From: CAYXAA01 sp964462985
Lineage (GTDB): Bacteria; Pseudomonadota; Alphaproteobacteria; Rhizobiales; Stappiaceae
Length of the DNA stretch: 64,000 nt
Direction: 5' to 3'
Assembly (NCBI GenBank): GCA_964462985.1
Contig: CAYXAA010000001.1
Location: 1-64,000, forward strand
Position numbers and translations under genes: made by a program. The first letter of the stretch is position 1; every line of letters starts with the position of its first letter. Below are positions 33,734 to 43,270 of the stretch, in pieces. A model generated the notes under the pieces. The model did no database searches. It worked only from the letters and a program-made list of their open reading frames with translations, and was not told where the DNA came from.

Positions 33734-35023
33734 ATGAATGATCCCGTCCCAGGCCACGCGCCCTCCTACTATGCGGCGACCGCCGCAGCCGCGCCGCAAC
33801 GGCCGCCCCTCGCTGGCACGCAGCGCGCGGACGTCATCATCGTCGGCGCCGGCTACACTGGCCTCAACGCCGCCATCACCCTGGCAGAGGCCGGACGGAC
33901 CGTCGTTGTCGTGGAGCAGAACCGGGTCGGCTGGGGTGCTTCGGGCCGAAACGGCGGTCAGCTCCACTCGGGCCAGCGTCGCGACCAGGGTCATCTCGAG
34001 GCCGTGTGCGGCAAGGAAACGGCAAGGCGGCTCTGGATCCTTGCCGAAGAGGCCAAGGCGCTGGCGCTCGACCGGATCGAGCGCTACGGCATTGCCTGCG
34101 ACTGGACTCCCGGCCTAATCCATGCGGTGCACAAGGAGTCCTGGCTCGCCGACGAATACCGCAACGCCGAGCGGCTGGCGCGCGACTACGCCTATGATGC
34201 GATCGACCTGCTGTCACGGGAAGAGCTTCAGGCGGCGATCGGCACCGGTGTCTATTTCGGCGGCACCCGCGATCGCGGCGCCGGTCACCTCCATGCGCTC
34301 AACTTTGCCCTCGGACTTGCCGCCGCCGCGGAAAGTGCTGGCGCGCGCGTCTTCGAAGCGACTCCGGCCCTTCGCCTCGCCGACCAAGCGAACGGAATTG
34401 TCGTAGAGACACCCAAGGGTTCCGTTGAGGCGGAAGCCGTCCTGCTCGCCGGCAACGGCTATCTCGCCGGGCTCGACGCCGAACTCGATGCCCGGGTGAT
34501 GCCGATCCACAACTACATCTTGACCACCGAGCCGCTCGCGCGCGAGCGAGCCGACGCCCTGATTCCGAACCGGGAGGCGGTCGCCGACAGCCGCTTCGTC
34601 GTGCACTACTGGCGTCTGACCCGCGACCGCCGCCTGCTGTTTGGCGGTGGCGAAACCTATTCGCCGACCTTTCCGAAGGACATCGCCGGTTTCGTGCGCG
34701 GCCATATGCTGAAGATCTACCCGCAGCTCGCCGACGTTGCGATCTCCCACGCCTGGGGCGGCACGCTTGCCGTCACCCAGACGCGGATGCCCTGCCTGAT
34801 GCGACCGCGGCCGCGGGTCTATGCCGCGGCCGGCTTTTCCGGACATGGCGTTGCCACCGCCGGATTTGCCGGTCACATCGCGGCGCAGGCGATGCTTGGC
34901 GACAGCGAGCGCTTCGACGTCTTTGCCGGAATCGAGGCGCCGCGTTTTCCCGGCGGCCGGCTGCTGCGTTGGCCGATCCTGGTCCTTGCCATGAGCTGGT
35001 TCGCACTGCGCGACCGGCTGTGA
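33734..35023 (+). CDS. FAD-dependent gamma-glutamylputrescine oxidase-like enzyme (PuuB type)
   Basis: A 429-residue DAO-family flavoenzyme. The FAD Rossmann motif VIIVGAGYTGLNAAITLAEA is at about residues 31-50, and the PuuB-like GWGASGRNGGQLHSGQRRDQ follows at about 70-90. The C-terminal AAAGFSGHGVATAGFAG closes the FAD site. It would oxidise gamma-glutamylputrescine to the aldehyde. The ATG at 33734 gives a normal family N-terminus. No PuuC dehydrogenase or PuuD hydrolase gene follows here; these steps must be encoded elsewhere. Confidence 0.88.
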   Translation: MNDPVPGHAPSYYAATAAAAPQRPPLAGTQRADVIIVGAGYTGLNAAITLAEAGRTVVVVEQNRVGWGASGRNGGQLHSGQRRDQGHLEAVCGKETARRLWILAEEAKALALDRIERYGIACDWTPGLIHAVHKESWLADEYRNAERLARDYAYDAIDLLSREELQAAIGTGVYFGGTRDRGAGHLHALNFALGLAAAAESAGARVFEATPALRLADQANGIVVETPKGSVEAEAVLLAGNGYLAGLDAELDARVMPIHNYILTTEPLARERADALIPNREAVADSRFVVHYWRLTRDRRLLFGGGETYSPTFPKDIAGFVRGHMLKIYPQLADVAISHAWGGTLAVTQTRMPCLMRPRPRVYAAAGFSGHGVATAGFAGHIAAQAMLGDSERFDVFAGIEAPRFPGGRLLRWPILVLAMSWFALRDRL

Positions 35024-35044
35024 GCGGACAACACCTCCTGGCCG

Positions 35045-36289
35045 TCAAACCCGATTGAGCAGCCGCGCCCGGATCGTGCCCGGCAGACGGCGGATCTCCT
35101 CCAGAATGTCCACCGCACCCTCAACGGGCCCTTCGGCGTCGAGCACGACGTAGCCGATTTCGCCGTCGGTCTGGTAGTACTGCGCCGCAATGTTGAGCTT
35201 GTGGCTGGCGAACAGGTCGTTCAGGCGGCCGAGCTCGCCGGGGGCATTGCGCTGGACCTGGATGAAACGGGTCGCATGGGTGCCCTTAGACAGCTGCACC
35301 TGTGGAAAGTTCACCGCACCGATGGTCGAGCCGACGTCGGAATACTCCACCAGCTTGCGGGCGACCTCGTCACCGATCCGCTCCTGCGCCTCCTCGGTCG
35401 AGCCACCGACATGCGGCGTCAGGATGACGTTGTCGAGACCGCGCAGCGGACTGACGAATTCTTCCTTGTTCGATTTGGGCTCGCGCGGGAACACGTCGAC
35501 TGCGGCCCCCGCCAGATGGCCGTCCTTGAGCGCCTCGGCCAGGGCCTCGATGTCGACCAGCGTGCCGCGGGCGTTGTTGATAAAATAGGCACCGCGCTTC
35601 ATTGCGCGGATCTGGTCGCGCCCGAACATGCCCTTGGTCTCAGCCGTCTCGGGCAGGTGCAGCGACACGACGTCGGAGCGCGCGAGCAGATCTTTCAGAT
35701 CCCTCGCCGGCTCGACATTGCCGTGGCGCAGCTTGTCGGTGCGGTCGACGTAGATCACAGTCATGCCCATCGCCTCGGCCAGCACCGCGAGCTGGGAGCC
35801 GATATTGCCGTAGCCGACGATGCCGAGCGTCTTGCCGCGGATCTCATTGCTGCCGACCGCCGTCTTGATCCAGCGGCCGTCATGGGCGGCCATCGACTTC
35901 TGAAACGCGCCGCGCATCAGCATGACGATCTCGGCGATCGTCAGTTCGGCGACGCTTCGCGTGTTCGAGAACGGCGCGTTGAAGACCGGGATGCCTCGAC
36001 GATGGGCTTCCTTCAGATCCACCTGATTGGTGCCGACCGAGAAGCAGCCGACCGCGACCAGCGTGCCCGCCGCAGCGAAGATCTCCTCGGTGAGCTGCGT
36101 GCGCGAGCGGATGCCGAGCATGTGCACGCCCTTCAGTGCCTCCTTGAGCGCATCGCGATCGAGCGCCGTCGAGAGCTGCTCGACGTTGGCATAACCCGCG
36201 GCCTCGAGCACGGCGCGCGCCGTGGGCGAAATGCCTTCGAGCAGCAGCCAACGGATCTGGTTCTTCGGTCGTGACAAACCCTTGTTCAT
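35045..36289 (-). CDS. serA: D-3-phosphoglycerate dehydrogenase with ACT domain
   Basis: A 414-residue NAD-dependent dehydrogenase that starts serine synthesis from 3-phosphoglycerate. NAD motif GIVGYGNIGSQLAVLAEAMG is at about residues 155-174, the catalytic Arg lies in ARGTLVD, and the catalytic His in LTPHVGGSTEEAQ. A C-terminal ACT domain (about 340-414) ends RLPGTIRARLL, like E. coli SerA of 410 residues, and so predicts feedback by serine. The ATG at 36289 is chosen over 36334 by length against E. coli. Convergent with the puuB-like gene, 21 bp between stops. Confidence 0.92.
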   Translation of the reverse strand: MNKGLSRPKNQIRWLLLEGISPTARAVLEAAGYANVEQLSTALDRDALKEALKGVHMLGIRSRTQLTEEIFAAAGTLVAVGCFSVGTNQVDLKEAHRRGIPVFNAPFSNTRSVAELTIAEIVMLMRGAFQKSMAAHDGRWIKTAVGSNEIRGKTLGIVGYGNIGSQLAVLAEAMGMTVIYVDRTDKLRHGNVEPARDLKDLLARSDVVSLHLPETAETKGMFGRDQIRAMKRGAYFINNARGTLVDIEALAEALKDGHLAGAAVDVFPREPKSNKEEFVSPLRGLDNVILTPHVGGSTEEAQERIGDEVARKLVEYSDVGSTIGAVNFPQVQLSKGTHATRFIQVQRNAPGELGRLNDLFASHKLNIAAQYYQTDGEIGYVVLDAEGPVEGAVDILEEIRRLPGTIRARLLNRV

Positions 36290-36553
36290 GGCATCCCGCA
36301 CTCTCGATGATGGGTCGGCGAACCGCCGCGGCACGCGCCAATGCGCCCGTAGCTAGAGCAGCTCTGGGGAGTTGGCCATGGCCACTTCGACCGGGTCCTT
36401 ATACGCCGACGCCCCCCGGTTCAACGGCTTCGGCGTCTCTTTCAAGCGCCAGATCCGGGGAACGGATCGGGTAAAGCCCTGACTCCCTTACGCGACGGGA
36501 ATTTCTTTACCGAATGACGCTATTATGACTCGCGGTGAGGAAAGGCAGGACAG

Positions 36554-37816
36554 ATGCCCGCGAAAACCATCCTGCTCGTGGAGGATACGGCGTTCTTCGA
36601 ACGCATCGTTCGGCGTCGGCTCGCCGAGGGGCTCGGCTTCACGGTGATTTCGGCGGCCAGTCGGCAGGAAGCTGCGGAGCTTCTCCGCGATCCGGCGGCC
36701 AAGCCCTCGCTCGCGCTGGTCGATCTCACGCTGCCGGATGCTCCGGATGGCGAGATCGTCGACCTGACCATCGCTGCCGGCCTGCCGACCATCGTGTTTT
36801 CCGGCCGCTTTGACGAGAAGCTGCGGCAGACGGTCCTCAAGAAGGGCGCCGTCGACTATGTCCTCAAGGACAGCCCGGCCAGCCTGTCCTATCTGGCGTC
36901 GCTGGTGTCGCGAGTCATTTCCAATCGCCTGGTCGACGCCCTGGTGGTCGACGATTCGCGGGCGGACCTCGCCATCATCACGCGGCGACTGAGGAACTAC
37001 CAACTGCGCGTCCACACGGCGACCTCCGGTGCCCAGGCGTTGGACAGGCTCGACGGAATCGAGAACCTGCGGCTCGTCATTCTCGACCATCTGATGCCGC
37101 AGATCGACGGGTTCGAGTTGCTGCGCTCCTTGCGCGCGCGCTACGATCTCGACGAGATTGCCATCATTGGCCTGTCCAGCAACGCAAGCCCGGAAATCAC
37201 CGCACGTTTCCTGAAGTCGGGTGCCAACGATTTCCTGTCCAAAGCGTGCACGCCGGAGGAATTCATGCTCCGCGTGTCGCAGAATCTCGACATGCTCGAC
37301 AGGATCAAGGCGCTGTCGGACCTTGCCAATCGGGATTCCATGACCGGCCTTTCGAACCGGCGCCACCTGTTCTCCGAAGGCGCCACCCGCTTCCACAGCG
37401 TGCGCGAGATGGGTGCGCCGGTGGCGATCGCAGTGTTCGATGTCGATACGTTTAAACAAATCAACGATCGCTATGGCCATGACGTCGGCGACGAGCTGAT
37501 TTGCCGGATTGCGGATGCGATCCGTTCCTCGATGCCGAAGGACGCGCTCGCCGCCCGGCTCGGCGGTGACGAATTCTGCCTGGTTCTGCCCGGGGTCAGC
37601 GGCGAAGCGGCAATGCCCGTTCTCGAGGAGATCCGCCAGGCCATGTCGGCGGTGCGGGACGCCATGAGGCCGCGGCTACCGCTGCCGGAAATTTCTGTCA
37701 GCGTGGGAGTGTCAGGCGGATTCGACACGGATCTCGGCATGGCGCTGAAGGTGGCCGACATGTGCCTCTACAAGGCCAAGGAGGCCGGGCGAGACCGCGT
37801 CATCGCCGCGGCATAG
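36554..37816 (+). CDS. Diguanylate cyclase with two receiver domains (REC-REC-GGDEF)
   Basis: A 420-residue PleD-like response regulator that makes c-di-GMP. REC1 (about 5-120) has phospho-Asp57 in LALVDLTLPD. REC2 (about 127-245) has Asp178 in VILDHLMPQIDG. The cyclase domain (about 255-420) has intact GGDEF at 337-341. The canonical inhibitory RxxD five residues before GGDEF is missing (PKDA is found at that place), so product inhibition through the classical I-site is unlikely. The gene stands alone and its kinase is unknown; DivJ/PleC-type kinases control PleD in Caulobacter, which makes the PdhS-like kinase at 9 kb a possible partner (inference). Confidence 0.92.
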   Translation: MPAKTILLVEDTAFFERIVRRRLAEGLGFTVISAASRQEAAELLRDPAAKPSLALVDLTLPDAPDGEIVDLTIAAGLPTIVFSGRFDEKLRQTVLKKGAVDYVLKDSPASLSYLASLVSRVISNRLVDALVVDDSRADLAIITRRLRNYQLRVHTATSGAQALDRLDGIENLRLVILDHLMPQIDGFELLRSLRARYDLDEIAIIGLSSNASPEITARFLKSGANDFLSKACTPEEFMLRVSQNLDMLDRIKALSDLANRDSMTGLSNRRHLFSEGATRFHSVREMGAPVAIAVFDVDTFKQINDRYGHDVGDELICRIADAIRSSMPKDALAARLGGDEFCLVLPGVSGEAAMPVLEEIRQAMSAVRDAMRPRLPLPEISVSVGVSGGFDTDLGMALKVADMCLYKAKEAGRDRVIAAA

Positions 37817-37834
37817 CCGGATCGGGCGCCGCCT

Positions 37835-38020
37835 TCAGATGCAGCGGCCACTACCAACCTCGAGCGCGTCTTTCGCGATGCACTTCGCCTCGTCGGCAGC
37901 GAGCCACAGCGGCGTAGGCGGCATCCTGCAGCACCGACAGCCGTCCTCGCCCGTCGAAGGCACGATCATCTCGATCCGATAGCCGGCGGGGCATCGGCTG
38001 GCGGCCACTGATGAGAGCAT
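37835..38020 (-). CDS. Putative small cysteine-rich protein (61 aa)
   Basis: A 61-residue frame with six cysteines, including CPAGYRIEMI and DGCRCCRMPP. Codon use (about three quarters G or C in third position, with runs such as ATC GAG ATG ATC GTG) looks more protein-like than that of the overlapping frames. There is no clear ribosome-binding site and no signal peptide, and I recognise no family. The Cys arrangement would suit metal binding. It lies in a 420-bp gap otherwise without genes. Confidence 0.3.
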   Translation of the reverse strand: MLSSVAASRCPAGYRIEMIVPSTGEDGCRCCRMPPTPLWLAADEAKCIAKDALEVGSGRCI

Positions 38021-38236
38021 GAAAACGCACGAGCGCCTCGCTCGCCTGTCTGGTTCGGCTCATCCGCCTCCTGCCAAGGATGATGGCATGGACGGTAGCG
38101 CAAGCTCCCGGTCCGGGAACATGGCCAGCCCGGCGCGGGCGGCCCCCTCGGACAGCGATTGTCTATTCCCGTTTTGTTCTGGAAAATCCGATGCGGAATG
38201 ACTAACACGAGGAACGACGCAACGACAGGAGACGCC
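38021..38236. other. Rest of the gap before the YcaQ-like gene, nothing recognised
   Basis: About 216 bases with no convincing ORF or terminator; the last 15 bases hold the AGGAG of the glycosylase gene. Confidence 0.4.
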
Positions 38237-39436
38237 ATGCCGCTTGCCATCGACCGGACCGATCTGCGCCGTGTCTTTCTCTGGCTGCAAGGCCTGGCCG
38301 ATGCGCCGAACCGACGGCTCGGCGCCGAGGGCCTGGAACACCTGATCGAACGGCTCGGGTTCGTTCAGGTCGACTCCGTCAATACGGTCGAGCGCGCGCA
38401 TCACCTCATCCTGTTCTCGCGCAACCAGACCTATCGGCGCTCAGACCTGACGCTGCTGACGGAGCGGACCCGCGCCCTGTTCGAGAACTGGACTCACGAC
38501 GCCGCCGTGATCCCGAGCCGGTTCTATCCCTACTGGCGCCACCGCTTCGCCCGCGAGCGCGAGCGGCTTGCCGCCCGCTGGACCACCTGGCAGGGCGATG
38601 CCTTCACAAGGGTGATCGACGATGTGCTGCAACACGTGCGCGACAGGGGCCCCACCCGCGCCCGTGAGCTGGAGGCGGCGGAAAAACGCGGTGGCGGCTG
38701 GTGGAACTGGCATCCGGGCAAGACGGCGCTTGAGTACCTGTGGCGCACCGGCGAGATCGCGGTGCACGCCCGGCAGAATTTCGAGAAGATCTACGACCTC
38801 AGCGAACGGGTACTGCCAGCGGAGCATTTTTCCGCCGACGTGCGCGAGGAGGCTTTCATCGACTGGGCCTGCGCCAGCGCGCTGGACCGGCTCGGTGTTG
38901 CCACGCCGGGCGAAATTGCCGCCTTTTGGGACCTGGTGTCGATCGAAACCGCCAGGGCCTGGTGCCAGCGCCATGCCGGCTCGCGGATCGAGCCGGTGAC
39001 GATCGTCAACGGCCACGCCAACGGCAACCGCGCCGCCTTCGCGCGCCCCGACATTGCCGAGCTCATCGCCAACGCCCCGGAACCGCCCGGCCGGGTGCGG
39101 GTGCTGAGCCCGTTCGATCCGGTGCTGCGCGACCGCAAGCGCACGGAGCGGCTGTTCGGCTTCTTCTACCGCATTGAAATCTTCGTGCCGGAGAAGAAGC
39201 GTCAGTACGGCTATTACGTTTTCCCACTGCTCGAGGGTGACCGGATGATCGGCCGGATCGACATGAAGGCCCAGCGCACCAATGGCCGGCTGCATGTCAC
39301 AAGGCTGTGGCTCGAACCCGGTGTGAAGGCGTCGGCCGGACGGATGGCACGACTCGAGGCGGAACTCGAGCGGGTCGCGAAATTCACCGGCATGGAGCAG
39401 GTGAGCTATCAGGACGGCTGGATGCGGACTGAATGA
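38237..39436 (+). CDS. YcaQ-like DNA glycosylase (winged-helix HTH_42 family)
   Basis: A 399-residue protein of the AlkZ/YcaQ family, which unhooks DNA interstrand crosslinks and removes bulky N-alkylated bases. The catalytic motif GFVQVDSVN (Q44-V45-D46) is the QxD form characteristic of E. coli YcaQ, unlike the QxQ of Streptomyces AlkZ. Other family blocks: RAHHLILFSRNQTYR, GKTALEYLWRTGEIAVHARQ and LSPFDPVLRDRKRTERLFGF. The ATG at 38237 has AGGAG at ideal spacing. It stands alone. E. coli YcaQ has this substrate range, but activity here is inferred from the motif. Confidence 0.9.
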   Translation: MPLAIDRTDLRRVFLWLQGLADAPNRRLGAEGLEHLIERLGFVQVDSVNTVERAHHLILFSRNQTYRRSDLTLLTERTRALFENWTHDAAVIPSRFYPYWRHRFARERERLAARWTTWQGDAFTRVIDDVLQHVRDRGPTRARELEAAEKRGGGWWNWHPGKTALEYLWRTGEIAVHARQNFEKIYDLSERVLPAEHFSADVREEAFIDWACASALDRLGVATPGEIAAFWDLVSIETARAWCQRHAGSRIEPVTIVNGHANGNRAAFARPDIAELIANAPEPPGRVRVLSPFDPVLRDRKRTERLFGFFYRIEIFVPEKKRQYGYYVFPLLEGDRMIGRIDMKAQRTNGRLHVTRLWLEPGVKASAGRMARLEAELERVAKFTGMEQVSYQDGWMRTE

Positions 39437-39459
39437 AGGCTTCAGCCCGTCTTTGCCCA

Positions 39460-40647
39460 CTATCGCCCGCCGAGCGCCTGATAGATCTTCCGCCCCGCCC
39501 TACCGGTCGGCTTCATCCCGAGCCGTGTTTCCGCGCTCTTGATCGCCGCGCGCGTCACCGGCCCGATCTTGCCGTCGGCTTCGCCGATGTCATAGCCGGC
39601 GGCAATGAGGCGCCTCTGCAGGTCGAGGCGCTCGGCACGTGACAGGCCCGGATCGTCGGTTGGCCAGGGCGTGGCGAACCCTCTGGCTCCCTTCAGCCGG
39701 TCCGAAAGGTGCGAGATCGCGAGCGCGTAGGACTCCGCGACATTGTATGAGTAGATCGCATCGAAGTTTCGCGTCACCAGGAAGGCCGGACCGTTGGTGC
39801 CCGCCGGTACAAGCAGGCCGGCCGTGGTGCCGCCGCTGAGTGCCTTGCCATCGACGCGTGCAAGCCCGCGCTTTCGCCAGGTGTCGAGCGAGGCCTTGGC
39901 CTTGCGGCCCGACGGGCCCTTGTAGCCTGCAGGCAATCGCACCTCAAAACCCCAAGGAAGGCCCGAACGCCAGCCGCTGGCCTTGAGATAGGCGGCGGTC
40001 GAGGCCAGCGCATCGGCCTCGGATTCGACCAGATCGCGGCGGCCGTCCCGATCGAAGTCGACGGCGAGCCGGCTGTAGGTCGAGGGCATGAACTGGGTCT
40101 GGCCGAAGGCTCCGGCCCAGGAGCCGTTAAGCTTGGAAAGCCGGACGTCGCCCCGCGAGGCGATCTTGAGAATTTCGATCAACTCGCCCTTGAAATAATT
40201 CGCCCGACGTCCTCCGGCGCAAACGAGATTGGCGAGCGCATGGGGTACGAAGAAGCTGCCGGCTTCCCGGCCGTAGTCACTCTCTACGCCCCAGACCGCG
40301 GCAACGACATAGCGGTCGACGCCGTAGGCCCTTTCGACGGCGCGCAACGTCCGGTCGTGGCGCCGCATCATGGCCTTGCCGTCGGCGATGCGCTCATTGT
40401 CGACCAGGAAAGCCAGATAGTCCCAGATCGGCGTCTTGTATTCGGGCTGGCTGGTCGAAAAGCGGACGACGCGCTCGTCATAGGCCACGCCGTCGAGCGC
40501 CGCGCTGGCGACTGAGGCGCTGACGCCTGCCGCCACCGCCTGCTTCTTCAATCCCTCTACGCATTGCGACAGCGGCGCGGCCATCGCCTGGGGCACCGCC
40601 ACGGCGCCCGCACAAAGCAGTCCCCCCGCCAAGAATGCCGCTTTCAT
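39460..40647 (-). CDS. MltB-type lytic murein transglycosylase with peptidoglycan-binding domain
   Basis: A 395-residue exported enzyme. Signal peptide (about 1-22, ending AMAA), SLT_2 catalytic domain (about 30-320) with the catalytic Glu in AAVWGVESDYGREAGS and the MltB signature AFGQTQFMPSTYSRLAVDFD, and a C-terminal PG_binding_1 domain (about 335-390). It cuts glycan strands, leaving 1,6-anhydro ends, in cell-wall turnover. It is convergent with the glycosylase gene by 23 bp. No operon partners. Confidence 0.92.
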   Translation of the reverse strand: MKAAFLAGGLLCAGAVAVPQAMAAPLSQCVEGLKKQAVAAGVSASVASAALDGVAYDERVVRFSTSQPEYKTPIWDYLAFLVDNERIADGKAMMRRHDRTLRAVERAYGVDRYVVAAVWGVESDYGREAGSFFVPHALANLVCAGGRRANYFKGELIEILKIASRGDVRLSKLNGSWAGAFGQTQFMPSTYSRLAVDFDRDGRRDLVESEADALASTAAYLKASGWRSGLPWGFEVRLPAGYKGPSGRKAKASLDTWRKRGLARVDGKALSGGTTAGLLVPAGTNGPAFLVTRNFDAIYSYNVAESYALAISHLSDRLKGARGFATPWPTDDPGLSRAERLDLQRRLIAAGYDIGEADGKIGPVTRAAIKSAETRLGMKPTGRAGRKIYQALGGR

Positions 40648-41060
40648 CGCCTCCCCCGCCCGTTCCGCCCGTTGTCGCTCGTTGGGCCTGATCCGCCCAT
40701 AGTGCCCGAATCACCGCTGAAGGTCATGGTTTCGGGGAAATTTGTCGGCAGGGCGGCAAAGCCGGAGGTTCCGCGCCGATGTGATCGGCGCCGCACATTT
40801 TTTTGCCCAGGCGTCGGCCCGCTGGCAGGTGGACGGGCCGTCGATGCGAAATCGGGTATCAGGGGGATGCAGCCGTTACCATCGCTCCGGTGCGATCGCC
40901 CGCACCCGGCGCGGACACACGACGCTTGCCCGCACTGGCGAAACGAGACCTGTCGCCATGAGAACGGCCTCCGACCCTTTCTGGAGGATCGGGCCGGCGT
41001 TGCCGAGACAGTGTCGCGTGCGGCAAGGCACAGCGCGACCGGTCTCAGATCAGGGCTGCA
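40648..41060. other. 413-bp gap between mltB-like and fpr genes, nothing recognised
   Basis: Plus-strand frames are open across this region but are Arg-rich, have no ribosome-binding site and no known domain. It holds the promoter of the mltB-like gene and the 3' end of the cys operon. No T-tract terminator seen. Confidence 0.4.
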
Positions 41061-41873
41061 TCAGCCGACGAAAGCGCGCTCAACCACGAATTCGGCCGGA
41101 TTGTTGTTGGCGCCTTCGGTGAGACCGCGGGCCTCCAGAACCGCCTTGGTATCCTTGATCATCGCCATCGAGCCGCAGATCATGGCGCGGTCGACCGCCG
41201 GGTCGAGCAGCGGCAGGCCGAGGTGGCGGAACAGCTCACCGTTCTCGATCAGTGTCGTGATGCGGCCCCGGACCGGATAATCCTCACGAGTGACCGAGGT
41301 GAAGAGCTTCAGCTTATCGCGCGCGAACTCACCGATCAGCGGGTCGTTCACCGCCTCCTCGACCAGTTCCTTTGCATAGGCAAGCTCCTTCACCTCGCGG
41401 CAGGTCTGGGTCAGGATAACCTCGTCGAACTTCTCGTAGGTCTCCGGATCGCGGATCAGGCTGGCGAAGGGCGCAACCCCCGTGCCGGTTGAGAACATGT
41501 AGACCCGCTTGCCGGGCAGCAGCGCGTCGTTGACCAGCGTGCCGGTCGACTTCTTCTTCATCAGGACCGCATCACCCGGCTGGATCTTCTGCAGATGGCT
41601 GGTCAACGGGCCGTCCGGCACCTTGATCGAGAAGAACTCCAGTTCCTCGTCCCAGGACGGGCTTGCGATGGAATAGGCGCGGAAGATCGGCTTGTCCCCG
41701 ACCATCAGCCCGATCATGACGAATTCGCCCGAGCGGAAGCGGAAGCTTGCCGGCCGCGTCAACCGGAACTTGAACAGGAAATCGGTGTAATGACGGACCG
41801 AAGTCACGGTCTCGACGTAGGTCCCGGCCGGCGCCGCGGCGATCAATTCTTCGGTGCGGGTCACAACGTTCAT
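41061..41873 (-). CDS. fpr: Ferredoxin--NADP+ reductase
   Basis: A 270-residue plant-type FAD reductase of the bacterial Fpr class. FAD-binding RAYSIASPSWDEELEFFSIK is at about residues 67-86, the NADP site STGTGVAPFASLIRD at about 118-132, and the C-terminus ends in FVERAFVG, similar to rhizobial and Azotobacter Fpr. It transfers electrons between NADPH and ferredoxin or flavodoxin. As the last gene of the cysteine operon, 92 bp after the DUF934 gene, it may feed the sulfite reductase, which needs reduced ferredoxin in this group. That link is inferred. Confidence 0.92.
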   Translation of the reverse strand: MNVVTRTEELIAAAPAGTYVETVTSVRHYTDFLFKFRLTRPASFRFRSGEFVMIGLMVGDKPIFRAYSIASPSWDEELEFFSIKVPDGPLTSHLQKIQPGDAVLMKKKSTGTLVNDALLPGKRVYMFSTGTGVAPFASLIRDPETYEKFDEVILTQTCREVKELAYAKELVEEAVNDPLIGEFARDKLKLFTSVTREDYPVRGRITTLIENGELFRHLGLPLLDPAVDRAMICGSMAMIKDTKAVLEARGLTEGANNNPAEFVVERAFVG

Positions 41874-41965
41874 GTCAAAGGCTCTATGGAACGGGGTTCA
41901 GCGAGGCAAGAGACCAAATCGACGCAGTCGACGGCCTGGTGAAGACGTCACGACGTCGGGGTTTG

Positions 41966-42526
41966 CTAGCGCTCAAGGTACAAGGCGGCCGGGCCCGGCT
42001 TGCGTGCCCAAGGCCGCGTACCGGCCGGCACCTCCGATTTCGAACGAACGGGCTGCAGATAAAGCGGCACCTCCGGCAACCGACCCGCGGCCAGCGCGGC
42101 ACGAGTCGGCTGGTGGGTGACGGCGAAGCTGTCGATGCCGCACCGGCGCATCAGGGGGATCTGGTCCATCAGCACGTCACCGATTGCGCGCAGTTCCCCG
42201 GCGTATTCGAACCGTTCCCGCAACAGGCGCGCGGTTGAAAAGCCACGGCCATCGGAGAATTTCGGAAAGTCGATCGCGATCATCGCAAGGCGTGGCAGCC
42301 GGTCAGCGATTGTCGCAACGTTCTCGCCGGCTCGGACGACGATGGCCAGATCGCGGCCCGGCAGGTCGGGTGTCCCGGCGAACCGGCCGAGCGACAGCAC
42401 GACGGCCCCTGACTCGGGCAGCGGCTCGTCGTCGGCCAGCCAGGTCCAGGTGTCGTCCGCGAACGCACCATCGCGGAAGACGAGGCCGTCCTCGTCGATC
42501 TGAGGGGCGAGTGCTTCACTCTTCAT
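41966..42526 (-). CDS. DUF934 protein of the assimilatory sulfate-reduction operon
   Basis: A 186-residue DUF934 protein with the hallmarks VVLSLGRFAGTPDLPGRDLA, AIDFPKFSDGRGFSTARLLR and GELRAIGDVLMDQIPLMRRC. Its ATG overlaps the cysH stop by one base (TGATG), so the two are translationally coupled. DUF934 genes nearly always follow cysH and cysI in proteobacteria; the protein is thought to help sulfite reductase or electron supply, but no activity is established. Confidence 0.88.
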   Translation of the reverse strand: MKSEALAPQIDEDGLVFRDGAFADDTWTWLADDEPLPESGAVVLSLGRFAGTPDLPGRDLAIVVRAGENVATIADRLPRLAMIAIDFPKFSDGRGFSTARLLRERFEYAGELRAIGDVLMDQIPLMRRCGIDSFAVTHQPTRAALAAGRLPEVPLYLQPVRSKSEVPAGTRPWARKPGPAALYLER

Positions 42527-43270
42527 CAAATTCCCGCTCCGCTTTCGTTCTCGCCGGGCAGGGCGAAATGGATGCCGCACTCGGACTTGTCCTGGCCACG
42601 CCAGCGGCCGGCCCGGATGTCTTCACCCGGCGATACCCTGTCCGTGCAGGGCATGCAGCCGATTGACGGAAACCCCTGAGCAACCAGGGGATGCGGCAAC
42701 AGTTCATGCCGACGGGCATAATCCACCAGGTCCTTCGGTGTCCAGGCAGCAAGCGGATTGACCTTGATCCGGCCCTCCTCTGCCTCGAACACCGGAATGG
42801 CGGCGCGTGTCGAGGACTGGAAGCGCTTGCGGCCGGAAATCCAGGCATCGAAGCCCTTAAGCGCCCGGGCCAGCGGCAGCACCTTGCGGAGGTAGCAGCA
42901 GCGATCCGGGTTGCGCAGCCACAGGCCGCCGTCCGCGTCCTCGGCGTCGATCTCGACCGGTTCCGGCTCGACGGAACGGACGTTCGTCAGGCCGAGTTCG
43001 GCGACCAGACGGTCGCGATAGGCCAGCGTCTCGCCGAAATGCTTGCCGGTATCGACAAAGATCACCGGCAGGTTGGGGTCGATCGACGCGGCGAAATGCA
43101 ACAGCACCGCCGATTCCGCGCCGAACGACGATACCAGGGCGATGCCGTCGCCATAAAGCTCGAGCGCCGCGGAGATAACCTCGGTCGGCGTTGCCCCGGC
43201 GTATTGCGCGTCAAGGGCGCGCGCTTCCGCCGCAATCGCCTCGATCGGATCGAGTGCAAGCAGCGTCGCT

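Noticed and set aside
40742..41122. A 126-codon plus-strand ORF between the mltB-like and fpr genes
   Set aside because: Arg-rich, without a ribosome-binding site, and its end overlaps the C-terminus of fpr in antisense.
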